Positions 12,777-24,352 of a DNA stretch of 62,429 bases are shown in pieces; position 1 is the first letter of the stretch; each line of letters begins with the position of its first letter. The notes under the pieces are model-generated. The model searched no databases. It was given only the letters and a program-made list of their open reading frames with translations, and was not told the origin of the DNA. A program made the translations under genes and the position numbers. Source of the DNA: Plantago elongata (lineage: Eukaryota; Streptophyta; Magnoliopsida; Lamiales; Plantaginaceae); assembly GCA_036897095.1 (NCBI GenBank), contig JAYMSP010000265.1, forward strand, positions 1 through 62,429, read 5' to 3'.

Positions 12777-14300
12777 TAAAATTTAGTTAGTTTCATGTCC
12801 ATCTTTGCTGGTTTTATGTTTGCTAGTTTCAAAAAATTAATTTTATTGTATAAAAAGTTAGTTTCATAAATTTTAAAATATATTTGTATTAGTTTCAGGA
12901 ATATTAGCTTCGTAAATCATTAGTTTCATGAGCATACATATTAGTTTCACCAGTTTCAAAGCAATCCATGCTAGTTTCAGGATCATACATGTTGGTTTCA
13001 CTAATTTCATACCAAGTCAAACTAATTTCAGGAGTATAAAAATTAGTTTCAAACATGTTCGTACTAGTTTCAGGGATTTTGATTCAACTAGCTTCAAAAA
13101 TTTTATAGTTTTGAAACTAGCTTTTGTGAAAATGGAACCAGGATTTGTGAACATGTACCAGGATTTGTGAACATGAAACCAGTTTTGTGGTTATGAAACT
13201 AATATAAAAAATCTTGAAACTAATATAAAGACACCTAAAACTAACTTCAATTCACATGAAACTAATTAAACTAATATTTGTTGTGTGATGGAACCTGAAA
13301 CCAACATCTTTTACTTGTTGAAACTAACATTAATGAATATGAAACTAACTCTGAGTCCCTGAAACTAACATTATCGAACATAAAACTAAAGTTGATGAAC
13401 ATGAAACTAACTTCTGAGTATTTGAAACTACTTGAATGACCTGAAACTAATATTATTTATACTGAAACTAATATAAAAAATCTTGAAACTAGTATAACGG
13501 CACCTGAAACTAACTTCAATTCACATGAAACTAATTAAACTAATATTTGTTGTGTGATGGAACCTGAAATCAACATTTTTTAGTTGCTGAAACTAACACT
13601 AATGAGTATGAAACTAACTCTGAGTTTTTGAAACTAGCTTAATGAACCTGAAACTAATATAAAATATCTTGAAACTAGTTTAAAGGCACCTGGAACTCAC
13701 TTCAATTCACATGAAACTAATTTACTAATATTTGTTGTGTAATGTAACCTGAAATCAGCATTTTTAGTTGGTGAAACTAACATTAATTAATATGAAACTA
13801 ACTCTGACTTCCTGAAACTAACTTTATCGAACATAAAACTAAAATTGATGAACATGAAACTAACTTCTAAATTTTTGAAACTACTTGAGTAAACCTGAAA
13901 CTAATACTATTTATACTGAAACTAACATACTAGATTTTAAACTAACATTGCAGACTCGACAAACACTTAATTATGGGTTAGGGTTTAGGACGGGTCCAGG
14001 ACGGTAGTCCCTGGACCCGTCCTAAACCTAAACCCTAATTAAGACTGTAGCTCCCGGAGAGAGTAATCAAATTTAGTGGATTTTTGGGTTCTCCATTTTT
14101 CCCTAGGGTTTTAGATTTTGTGAGAGGTTCGATAGCCGCTTAATTCGAGTTTAGTGAACTTGAAACTAACTTTAGTGATTCTGAAACTAGCTTTTGTGCA
14201 CATGAAACTAGTTTTTGTTATTTTGAAACTAACTTTTGTGTCCATGAAACTAGTATATTAGTTTCAGGATCTAGTCAAGGTATTTTTAGACTTTCAAGAG
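12777..14300. repeat. Bidirectional minisatellite array built on TTAGTTTCA / TGAAACTAA
   Basis: A core of about 9 bp recurs dozens of times at spacings of about 15-40 bp. From about 12784 to 13095 it reads as (T)TAGTTTCA; from about 13112 to 13935 and again at 14160-14262 it reads as TGAAACTA(A). The switch point is a hairpin at 13088-13120, with CTAGCTTCAAAA facing TTTTGAAACTAG. The right arm has a higher-order repeat, with copies starting near 13191, 13461 and 13643, each sharing 'CTTCAATTCACATGAAACTA' and 'ATTTGTTGTGT' blocks. Core orientation flips again at about 14254. The peptides read from it (for example 12928-13170) are repeat artefacts, not a gene. Confidence 0.9.
13967..14042. repeat. 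76-bp near-perfect inverted repeat with telomere-like arms
   Basis: The inner stem is exact over 19 bp: GGTTTAGGACGGGTCCAGG (13982-14000) against CCTGGACCCGTCCTAAACC (14010-14028), around a 9-base loop. The outer stem continues with one indel and a mismatch or two through TTAGGG/TTTAGG-type units to TTAATTA on the left and TAATTAA on the right. The arms contain TTAGGGTTTAGG and CCTAAACCCTAA, which match the plant telomere repeat. Confidence 0.9.
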
Positions 14301-16302
14301 TTGGTTTCATGCCTACAGATTTCAAATTGGTTATGTAATTCAATTTAGCACCCTATTTAGAGTACATTACTATAGTCGGATTTCAAAATGATTATCAAAT
14401 CAAGTTGAGCTTGTTTTTGAGGTTCACAACTAATAAGAATGAAGTGAGGGGTAATTTTGTCTAATTAAAGTGAATTTAAGGTTAAAAATTTAGAATGAAA
14501 TTATATGTAATTGTTTTAGAGATTCATCCTATTTTTAAAAGTTTTCATTCTTTCTTCTTTTTAAATTTGTATTTCTGATATATATGTATAAACAATGTTG
14601 AAGATGTCTAGCAATTGTCAATGTATCGGAGATAAATATACTAATAAAAAAGTATAAGAGTTATAAATTAAAATATATTGAAAGATATGTGTATTAGTAA
14701 GAAACTCTCATATGAAAGAAGAATTAATATTCTTAAATACACGTATATTGTATTAAACAACATAAATAATGTATTATGTATTGGAAATTTTATATACACC
14801 ATTTTGTATATATATATGTATGCAACCTCTAATGTTTTACGTATAAGTTGTAATGTTTGTTAGTATCGTTTAGTATCACTATAAGACTGTTTTTCAGGAG
14901 ACTTAGGCTACGTTCTCTTGATCCGAATAAAATTGAACAAAAATGAACTAAATTGAACCGATCTAAATGGTCATGAACTGAACTGAACCTAGTTAAATTG
15001 TAGTATGATAAACAACTAGACACAACATAACTAACTGAACGGATCTGAATTAAAATTAATGAATTTTTAGATAATGAGTATGATCCTTACTCACTTTTTT
15101 TATTATTTTAAGTAGCAAATGTTTATTATTAAACGGGCGTGTATATATAGTTTTGTGAGATACAAATATGAATGAAGGGAGTGACTAGTGAGGGAGTATT
15201 AAAGAAGAGAGATCCATTTACTTCCCTTCTAGGCAACAACATCAGACTGGTACACTCATTATTGACTCGTGCTGCTATTTTTATGATTCATTTCATTTCT
15301 CATAATTATCGAACTCTAATTATAACACTGGACCAAGACTTGTCTATTATTGCAAACACACCATAAATTGGAAAGCTTGTATTCAAATGAATCCACTATC
15401 TTGGTAATTGAAAGCTACTGCACAGCACTCCATATAGACTATAGTCAGTCCCAATCTTCAATATGCCCATTTTCCTATTTTTCCACAAACACTTTTTAAA
15501 TGTTATACACATTTATCTATAAACCAAACCCATTTTGGCTATTAAACAATCCTAATCTTACTTTGGACTTGTGGAGAAACATTATGAAGAAAGAACAAGG
15601 CACATGACATCAAGTTTGGTAGTACTAGTATTTTTATTGAGCACTACTGCTTTTGTGAAAAGAGTCAATTGCCTCACTCCCCAACATTTATTGGATGTTA
15701 ATTTTCTATACACTTGTGTAGTACCTTTGAAATGCCCAAGATCTTTGTTACTAATGAGATATGACTTCACCCCATTATCTTAAAGATAGCTAGGTGTTTG
15801 TAATTGATTTGGAAATAAGACCTTATTCGCAAAGTTTTTGAATAAAGGTCAAGACCGACAAACATTATTATTATAACCAAAACATCATCAATTTTTATTA
15901 AAATCAATGGTATTATTATACATGGACATTAGGTGAAATGTTAAGACAATAGAGTCCGTACCTCATCAAAATAAATTGAACACAAAGCACCAAATCAGCT
16001 AGAGCCAAATAAATGAAACAAAAATCTGGCACATGAAGTAGGTGATATTCATAGTACTACTTTCAGTGAAAAAAGCTTCTGCTCACAAATCCTTCTGTAC
16101 ACAAATTTCTTGAAACTTGAAAGCAATTACATCACTGAACAAAACCCATAAACCAAGGCCTAGGTGAGAAAGAAAATACATGGAAAAAGGGACAAAGGAA
16201 AAGATAACACACTAACAACAAAATAAAAATAGATCCAATACCCCGACTAGCTACCCCCAACTTAAATAATATTACTACTCCAAATGATTGTTTGTTTTCC
16301 AT
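14301..16302. other. Spacer downstream of the receptor kinase gene
   Basis: AT-rich with no convincing gene. The part nearest 16302 should include the 3' UTR of the receptor kinase gene. About 14910-15055 contains repeated 'TGAACTGAACT'-like words shared with the small elements at 54770 and 56863, probably a decayed relative. A 59-codon frame at 15604-15783 begins with a hydrophobic, signal-peptide-like run but has no CLE or other peptide motif, so I do not call it. Confidence 0.45.
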
Positions 16303-19300
16303 TTAAATGCTGAGAAGATCTGGTGGTGGAGATTTTGTTTCCTTGGTTTGCTGCTCTTTTGAATCTGCTGCTGGAGAGTCTACACTAGATGTTTGTCCAG
16401 GAGACTCTGTGACTGCCGAGTCGTCAGCTGGCTTGCCACCGGGTGCCCTTGGCAGCTCGGTTAGGATTTGGACGACTTCACGCATCGTGGGGCGCTCGAC
16501 TGCCTGTTCTTCCACGCAAAGCATTGCCACGTAGAAAACATGCATCACTTCATGGAGTGGGACTGTGGGGAGTCTTGGATCGAGGACTTTTAGGACGCCT
16601 TCTTTGTTTCCGTCAGTCATTTTACGAACCCATTGGACAATGTCAACACCGTCGCCAAATTCTCCAACCGGCTTTCTGCCTGTTACAAGTTCCAAGAGAA
16701 CGACGCCAAAGCTATATACGTCACTCTTCTCATCGACCTTTAGCGTGTAAGCATATTCTGAACAGGGAGCAAGATATCAGTTCATCAGTCCATTTTCAAC
16801 TTCAAGAATCTTGATCCATAAGTATGGTAACATGATCAGTCAATACAGTCATGCAAAGTTGGCTGTATTATTAGATTACAGGGAAACTAAAAAGAGCTGT
16901 TAACATTTAACCAAATATGTGCCTAACAAGTCATTCACTATCACTTTCACAGAGACCATAATCTTTGATCACCTAACATAGAATTTTATAAATGTGAGTC
17001 AAAGATAATTGATGTCAATTTACAACTAATCCCAAGTTATATTTGAAAACCAATGTCAAAGAAAGAGTTTACTAACACAAGTCATATAAGAAGAAAATTG
17101 ACAGACAAATGGAGACTATAAACAGTCCAAAGTAAAAAGATTCAAGCATCAACATCACTGTAACCAGTATACTCAGGCAACTTAACATTATCTGCCTGGA
17201 CCAAATAAATCAATAATTAAAATCGAAATGCCAAGTATGATACCTGGAGCAATGTATCCATAAGATCCAGCAATGGCAGACATACACTCCGATGCCCCAG
17301 AATCTTGCAAGAACTTGGCCAGTCCAAAGTCAGCCACATGAGCCTCAAAACCAGAATCCAACAGGATATTGTTCGATTTCACATCACGATGAACGATCAG
17401 AGGCGAACAGTCATGATGGAGATAACAAAGGCCTTTCGCAGCCTCCACCGCAATCTTATACCTAGTATCCCAGTGCAAATGACCACCTTTCTTGCCATGA
17501 ATCATTTCGCCCAAGCTTCCATTAGGCATGTACTCGTAAACAAGCAAATTTGTCTCATGATTCGAACAAAAACCTAATAATCTAACGATATGCCTATGCC
17601 TAATCCTCCCTAGTGTCTGTATCTCAGCATTAAACCCATGATCATGTGACGAGCCACGGCTCATAGCTGGCAACCTCTTAACGGCTACGCATTCACCACT
17701 CGGCATAACCCCCTTGTATACAATTCCAGCACCACCTTTTCCAATAATATTATCCTCCTTCAAACTATCAAGAACATCATCGCAAGTGAAATCCAAACGC
17801 TGGAATGCTGTCAGCTTCCACGCACGAGCCTCACTCGCCTTCTTCAATGACCTGGCCTTAACAATTGCAGCCACCGCAAACACAATGGAACACACAAGCA
17901 ACCCTATCACAAGCAAAAGCTTCATAGAAGGTGAAAACCCACCCTTCTCATGTGGCCTCTCCACACCATCAACAACGCCCTCTTTACACGGCCCCAGATA
18001 TGGACCGCAAAGATTGGGATTGCCCAAGAACGACGTATAATTAAAGTAACTAAACTGACCCGTACCAGGAACCAAACCAGACAGATTATTATACGAAAAG
18101 TCCACAGAGGTCAAACTTTGCATACTCGAAATCGAAGCTGGAATATCACCAGTTAAATGATTCCTAGACAAGTTCAAATAGTTCAGTATCCTCATACCAG
18201 TAATCTCACTTGGAATATCCCCTGAAAACTGATTCCTACTTAGATCAACAAACGTCAGCAGCTTACACCGGCTTATCTCCGGAGCAATAGTCCCCGTAAA
18301 CTCATTGTGACTCAGATCAATCTTCGAAAGCTGCTGCAACTTCCCTATTATTGACAAACAAAGATGCATTTTATTGACAAAAACAGAACAAGTGAAAGTG
18401 TAGGCTGCAATTAAACACTACCAAATTAACATATGATCAATGAACGACAACGAAGATCAGATCAGTTGGTAGTCGGGGTTCGAGTCACACTTTAGCCGTT
18501 TAAAAAAAAAAACATATGATCAATGAACATAACAAAGAATGGTGATAAACAAGGCATAAGCATTTATTATTCACATTTATTTATCCACAACATATAAATA
18601 CTACCAATCATGTTCATCAACAAAACAAGAATTGAAATTGAAATAATGTAGAGCCATAAACCATTACCAATTTCAGCTGGAATTGAACCAGAAAACCTAT
18701 TCCCATCCAGCAAAAGCTTCTGCACACCAACAAAGTTCCCAATACTAGCCGGAATAACACCACTCAGATGATTATTCGAAAGACTAATCTGCCCCAAAGT
18801 CGTCGATAAATTCTCTGTCACCGGAAAACCACCGGAAAGCAAATTATCCTGTAGCTCCACCTGAGTCAGTTTCGGTAAACTCAACAACCCTCTCGGAATC
18901 GAACCGTTCAAGTAATTCTCCCCCATTCTGACCCGACTCAACGACCCGCACCGCCCGAGCTCCTCCGGAATCGGACCTAGCAGAAAGTTCCCCAACGTAA
19001 TCAGCGTCTGAAGCTGATTACCACTGCACAAACTCGCCGGCAAATAGCCTGTGAGCTTATTCGAGCTCAAATCAACTTCCTGCAAATTTCCATTCATCCC
19101 CAAATTCTGAGGAATAATGCCAGTGAAATTATTCTCCCACAATTGCAACACCTGAAGCTCAGGCAATTCGGCGATGAACTCCGGTATAGAGCCGGTAAGC
19201 TTGTTCCGAAACAGATTGAGAAGAGTAATGTTCTTCAAATCGGAAAAACTCGCCGGAATCTCACCGGTAAACATGTTATTAGACAGATCCATCGATTTCA

Positions 19301-20141
19301 AGCTCTTCAACTTCCCTAACTCCACCGTCAATCCACCAGCAAGCCCGTTCACTTGCAGAAACAACGTGTCGAGATTCTCGAGCTTCCCGATTTCAACCGG
19401 AATCTCACCGGTCAATCCACAGTTGGCCGCATCAAACCTCACCAAATTCGTCAAATTCCCAATCTCCTTAGGAATTCCACCAGTGTAGGCATTGTAGTAG
19501 CCAATGTAAAGCTCCTTCAAGCTCGTCAAGTTCCCAATCTCCTTCGGAATCTCTCCGGTAAGCTCGTTGCCGGAAACAGCCAGGTACTCCAAATTCGGGA
19601 ACGTACCGTACTCAGCCGGAATTTCGCCGGTGAAGTAGTTTCCCCCCAAATGCAAGTGCCGGAGTGAGGTCATCAAGTAGGCCTGCTGAGGAATGTTCCC
19701 GGTGAGATTGTTGTTGTACAGGTCGAGCACCTCGAGTGACTTGAGCTTGTATAGGGAGGTTGGGAAGGTCTGGTTGAAGACATTGTTGGAGAGGTTGAGG
19801 TAGGTGAGGGAGGACAAGGAGGAGAGCTGAGGAGGAATAGGGCCGGAGAGGACGTTTGAGGCGGAGTTGAAGGAGGTGAGGTGGGTGAGGTGGGAGAGAG
19901 AAGGGGATAAGGTACCGGCGAGTTCGAGGTTGGAGATGTCGACGGCAGTGACGTGGCGGGAGGTGGAGCAGGTGATGTGTGACCAGGTGCAGGGGTGGGT
20001 GGTGGGTGACCAGGTGGAGAGGGAGGATTGGGGGTCGGAGGTGATGGAGGATTTGAGAGAGAGGAGTGCTCGGTATTCCGGTAGGTGGGGTGCGGCGGAG
20101 AGGTGGCGGAGAAGGAGGAGGAAGAAGAGGAGGAAATGCAT
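16303..20141 (-). CDS. BAM1: BAM1-type CLV1-class leucine-rich repeat receptor kinase, 3 exons, complete
   Basis: Plasma-membrane receptor serine/threonine kinase; CLV1/BAM proteins perceive CLE peptides in meristem, vascular and anther development. Exons in transcript order: 20141-18668, 18344-17244, 16757-16303, giving 1009 residues (relatives are about 1000). The protein has a signal peptide (hydrophobic residues 1-18), an N-cap with paired Cys (CTWSHITC), about 21 LRRs to about residue 610, a transmembrane helix at about 633-654 ([20 protein letters not shown]), and a kinase domain. That domain shows the glycine loop IGKGGAG (about 693), Lys714 in [14 protein letters not shown] (about 810, an RD kinase), DFG (about 830) and a split APE. 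'[23 protein letters not shown]'-type LRRs and the tail '[12 protein letters not shown]' point to BAM1/2 rather than CLV1. All key catalytic residues are present. BAM2 is the main alternative name. Confidence 0.95.
18446..18510. mobile_element. Tiny tRNA-derived SINE remnant in intron 1 of the receptor kinase gene
   Basis: A 65-bp insert ends in an A-run (18502-18510) and is flanked by a perfect 18-bp direct repeat, AACATATGATCAATGAAC (18428-18445 and 18511-18528). Inside is GGTTCGAGTCAC, a Pol III B-box-like motif, and GACAACGAAG at the 5' end. A poly-A tail plus a long target duplication is the signature of LINE-mediated retroposition. A longer relative lies at 48029-48112. Confidence 0.82.
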
Positions 20142-20450
20142 TTTGTGTGTTGTAGTTGTGAGAGTGAGAATGGTGTGTGTCTGTTTTGTTGGTTTGTGAT
20201 TGTGAAGTTGTATGGGTTTTGGTTATGATTTGTTTTCTGGTGTGGTTGATGATGATGATGATGATCTTATTTTTAAGTGGGAGTGGAGTGAGGAGAAGGC
20301 AGTCAGTCAAGTGTGAAGTGTCAAGTGTGAAGTGTGAAGTGAAGGAAGGAGAAGGGGGAAATGTGTGGGATTTATTCTTCAACATGCTCTTCTTTTTGCT
20401 TTTTTGTCATTCTTCTTTTCCTCTTTTCCAGATTCACCTCCAGGTATGAT
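20142..20450 (-). promoter_or_regulatory. 5' leader and promoter region of the receptor kinase gene
   Basis: This is the sequence immediately upstream of the kinase ATG. It contains a (GAT)6 microsatellite (20247-20265) and an array of AAGTGTGAAGTG-like words at 20308-20342, which read as CT-rich repeats on the gene's strand. Pyrimidine-rich leaders are common in plant 5' UTRs. I see no unambiguous TATA box. Confidence 0.4.
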
Positions 20451-20899
20451 TTGTAAATTAGGAAAATCTTCATTTACTGGATTACGAGTTTGTTTGAGTT
20501 CAAACTTGAGTTTTTTCTCCTATCTACTATTCAAATCCAATTATTATTCATCATCTCTAGCTTAAATATTAACAAAACCCTATTAATCTCTCACTTAGTT
20601 GAATATTTCAGGGAAAATTGTATTTAAATTCAATTTAGCTCGATATAGTTATAATTTGTACCTTACTTCAGTTCAGTTAAATTCAATTCAATTTCATTCA
20701 ACTTAAAAGTTCTTCAGTTTAGTTACGTTCGGTTCATTTCTAATCTGTTTAGTTATATAGTATTTTATATTACATTTCAGTTAAGTCAAGTTCAGTTTTA
20801 TTTAATTCAGTTTAATAAAGTTTAAAGAATAAACTTTAATTTAATTATAATTGTATAATTTAAAGTTAAGTTGAAGTGTTGAGTGAAAAGTTACCAAAA
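20451..20899. other. AT-rich spacer with TTCAGTTCAG-type words
   Basis: About 20635-20830 is enriched in TTCAGTTCAG/TTCAATTCAA words, like the interior of the small elements at 54770 and 56863. I see no termini here, so I treat it as a decayed relative or simple sequence. Confidence 0.4.
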
Positions 20900-21133
20900 T
20901 ACTTCATCCGTTCCGTTAGTAGTAAAATAAATCTTCGTTTTGGACTCCTATCAAAATAAAATAATTTTTTATTTATGTAAATAACTCCACAATATAACTT
21001 ATTTTCAACCATACGTTATTGGACCCTTATATATTTTTCTATCTTAAATTCATTCTTAATCAAATATTATATATATTTTTTAAATTTATATATTTAAAAT
21101 ATACTTTATTTTAAATGAGACGGATGAAATAGT
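20900..21133. mobile_element. Stowaway-like MITE
   Basis: The left end TACTTCATCCGTTCC and the right end GAGACGGATGAAATAGTA are inverted and match the ends of the Stowaway-like MITE at 6065-6177 (GGACGGATGAAGTA). TA lies at the borders. The interior is AT-rich and non-coding, about 230 bp. Confidence 0.72.
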
Positions 21134-22805
21134 ATATACTAACCACCCTATGCAATGATGTTGGGAAAAAAAATCACTTGGGTTAGTAAGATTACGGAAT
21201 ATCCTTTTTCTTGTAAAGGTACACATGGTTGATGATCGGCCCCAGTATTGTGATCCATCTTTGAAGCTTATTTCTCCATGGTGGAATAATCTTTTTGCAC
21301 TGTCTTTTTTAAAAGTTGCGGAAATATTATTTCGTTCTATTCTTACAAGTTACAGCAATGAAAAGTTAAACTCACTCACTGCTGTTTCATTCTCTATAGG
21401 GAAAAGTGTTTCAATTTTCTTTTTTCCCATTCTCCTTGTCTCACTTAGTTCAAGAGTACACCAAAGTCTAGAATGGCAAGTGAGGCATCTACGTCTCAAA
21501 TTAAAAATTTTAATTTAACTTTTTAATAAATTTTAAATTTAATTTATTCATATATTATATTTTTAATAAATTTTTAAAAAATATAACATGCAATCTTTAA
21601 TAATATGAGTTTTTTATGAATTATTCGCATACGAAGTTTGAAAACGTTGATTATGAAAAATCAAACTGAGACTTTTAATTTTTATCGAAAATAATATTAT
21701 ATAATTATTTTTATGGATAAATATTGTAAATAGTGAAACAATGTGATAAGTATAATAAATACGACCCTACCATACCAAATCGAGGATGACATGTGATCGG
21801 AGCAAAACTCTCCCTAGAGCCCTCAGGGCCTCTTGATTTACCAATTTTCATTCGTGCATGACCACACAACTCTATATCTACCAATATAGAGTTGCTCTAT
21901 AATTTAATCCAAATCTAAAAAATGACCAATTTAAATCAAGGTAACATGGATAACCGAAGTAGTTCTACCTTAGCGTACGTATCACATATCAAATATAAAT
22001 TACTACACATCACATGAACCAGATGTATGGTTATTGGTTTTAAAAACCACAAAAAAAGAGCGAGGAAATGGAATCGCATTTCTTAACCAAAAACTAGTCG
22101 TTCATTCAGAGCCTTTGTTTTGACTAAAGAAAACTTTAGATTTTCTACCTGAGGGTATACTTTCGCCCTGGCACAATAATAGAACATCGCCCAATTATAA
22201 TTTAATACATTAAATTTTTATTTTTCATTAAATATAAAAAAATAAAAATATTCATTAAAAAATAAAACTCAATAATAATAAATAATATAATATAAAGATT
22301 AATTTTATTATTAAAATTAAAGAGTCCCCATGGCCCGACCAGGACATTTTAAACCAGCCCGGTACATATAGATCCGGCCCGAAAATAAAGCTCACCCACC
22401 TAACTAGATTGTCACCTGGGCTTCTACTATCCTGCCCAAACTTTTGTGAGTTTTCAATATTAAAAATAAAGTGAATTTAGTTAGATTCAAACATGTAACC
22501 ATACAGAAACATAACATAATACTAATCACTTGGAGGATTACCTCACATTAAACATTCATTTCAACAATATAGAAACATATATGAACAGAGTGAAAGATAA
22601 TATATGAAATTTCAACTTATGTGTGTAGATATTATATTAGGTGTGTACATGTATCTTTTTAATCTAAAATTTTATATCGTAATTTATTTTGTATACAATA
22701 TGTTTTAAAGTTGGTTTACCAAAATATTGAATTAAAAAAACTTACGTGTTAAATTTATCACATGGCTTATTATGTTGTTGCATACTTAAATTTAATATTT
22801 AATTT

Positions 22806-22837
<32 letters not shown>

Positions 22838-24265
22838 CACACACACATATATATATATACAAATTAAATTTAAAAATTAGTTGTGATGGACATTAATAAA
22901 ATACCCTAATATAATACACTACTTACTAAAAATATATTATTGTTTTAACACATCAACATATCAAATGAAACTAGATCACACATGTAATTGAAGTTAAGGA
23001 ATCTAGAACCTTTCCAATGTAATTTACCAACTTATATTATAGGAGGCAATTGAATTGATTTATCTTTTACTTTCATGATAGATTGTTGATTGGAGCATAT
23101 TCTACTTAATTTTATCCGATTGGATTCATATTTTTCATTTTTTACCAAGTTTTCGTGACAAAATTGGGTAAATTTTGTGTCCACTATTATTTTGAGCTGG
23201 AGTTTAGTTTATGATTATATTATATATGTTTTCATGTATGATATTAATTATGTTTATGCAAGTCATGAGTAGCTAATACATTCATGACGGATTCAATGCA
23301 TGTTCATTATGGTCATGCGTTTCAATATACACACTTTGATCAAATGAGCATATAGTTATATGTTTGATGTTTCTACACCAAAATCATCAATGGACTAAGG
23401 AATTGTTCTCTTACCCCCCAAAAACATCTTGCGATTGATGAATTCATTGGTCTGTTGCAAAGAGTATACACTGCATTAGCTTGCTAATTGTAGCTTAGTG
23501 AAATTGACACATTCACTAATGTTATCTGCTTTATAGAACATTTAGTTCGTGTCATAGTTCTCAGTACCGTGATTGTTACAAGGTTGGTGCCTCGAGTGCT
23601 AAAGCACTGTAATAATCGTTTTTTACGTGTTTTAGCGATATATAGAGTGAATCGACAACGATAATGTTGAATGATCGTACTAGCTAATTATGCAACTAGC
23701 AACATACAATACCTAATTATATGTGTATACAGATACATGGATGAGACCATGTGAACTGCGTCATACATGATATGCTCATGGATATGAAAAAGTCGTATCC
23801 GTTATAAAATTCGTTAAATTTGAATAAACATACACGAAATATTTTAGCAGAATTTATCACACCCCTGATGGAACACTCCAGTTTAATATGTATTCGGAAG
23901 ACTAGCAGTCTTATTCGTGCTATGCAGAATTTATCACACCCCGAATTCAGCTAACAATCAATTCTATTACTACAGATCGCTTAGGAAGAAAGGGATATAC
24001 ACATTTAAAATATAAAACTACATGTTATGGATTCAAAACCCTTTTTTTTTTCCCTCCTTCTATAGAGGGGGATTAGAGGACGGTTCTTGTAAAAAAAGAA
24101 GATGGATTAGATTGTGAAGAAGGAGAACAGAGAGAACATAATGGGAGAGGATAAAACGCATGAAAGAAGAAGATGGTGTCCTAATTAATTAAATTGCAGG
24201 AAGAATATAATATGAAATATGAAGATATAATAATCAGTAGGATAATTATATAAAAACAAACAAAA
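21134..24265. other. Gene-free AT-rich DNA with scattered repeats
   Basis: No gene recognised. A 19-bp direct repeat, GCAGAATTTATCACACCCC, occurs at about 23849 and 23925. At 22320-22440 there is a small higher-GC patch without a frame. A CA microsatellite is listed separately. Confidence 0.45.
22807..22859. repeat. (CA)n(TA)n compound microsatellite
   Basis: An uninterrupted CA tract with one G interruption passes into a TA tract. Simple sequence, likely length-polymorphic. Confidence 0.95.
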
Positions 24266-24352
24266 ACATGTGTTGGTTGAGTGGTTAACTAATGCGTGTG
24301 TGAAAAATGTGGTGTGGGATTGATTCCTGGTGTGTTCAAGAGTTTTTTAATT
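24266..24352 (+). mobile_element. tRNA-derived SINE-like fragment
   Basis: GTTGGTTGAGTGGTTAACTA resembles a tRNA D-arm/A-box, and GGGATTGATTCC about 35 bases later resembles the B-box/T-loop. The segment does not fold into a full tRNA cloverleaf with matching acceptor stem, so a SINE head is more likely than a tRNA gene. I see no clear target duplication. Confidence 0.45.

Noticed and set aside
12928..13170. Open frame in the TAGTTTCA array giving a Ser/Phe-rich peptide
   Set aside because: It is the translation of the 9-bp repeat in one frame and has no independent coding evidence.
15604..15783. Candidate small secreted peptide near the BAM1-type receptor gene
   Set aside because: It has a hydrophobic start but no CLE or other peptide-hormone motif; the opposite strand is equally open and composition is ordinary.
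19612..20385. 257-codon minus-strand frame overlapping the kinase exon 1
   Set aside because: It is a shifted-frame shadow of the LRR coding sequence and the pyrimidine-rich leader; its His/Pro/Leu richness is an artefact.
23849..23943. CRISPR-like or functional direct repeat (GCAGAATTTATCACACCCC twice)
   Set aside because: Only two copies in a eukaryotic intergenic region; most likely a local duplication or LTR scrap.
24266..24352. tRNA gene
   Set aside because: A-box and B-box like words are present, but no acceptor stem or complete cloverleaf can be drawn; a SINE head is more likely.
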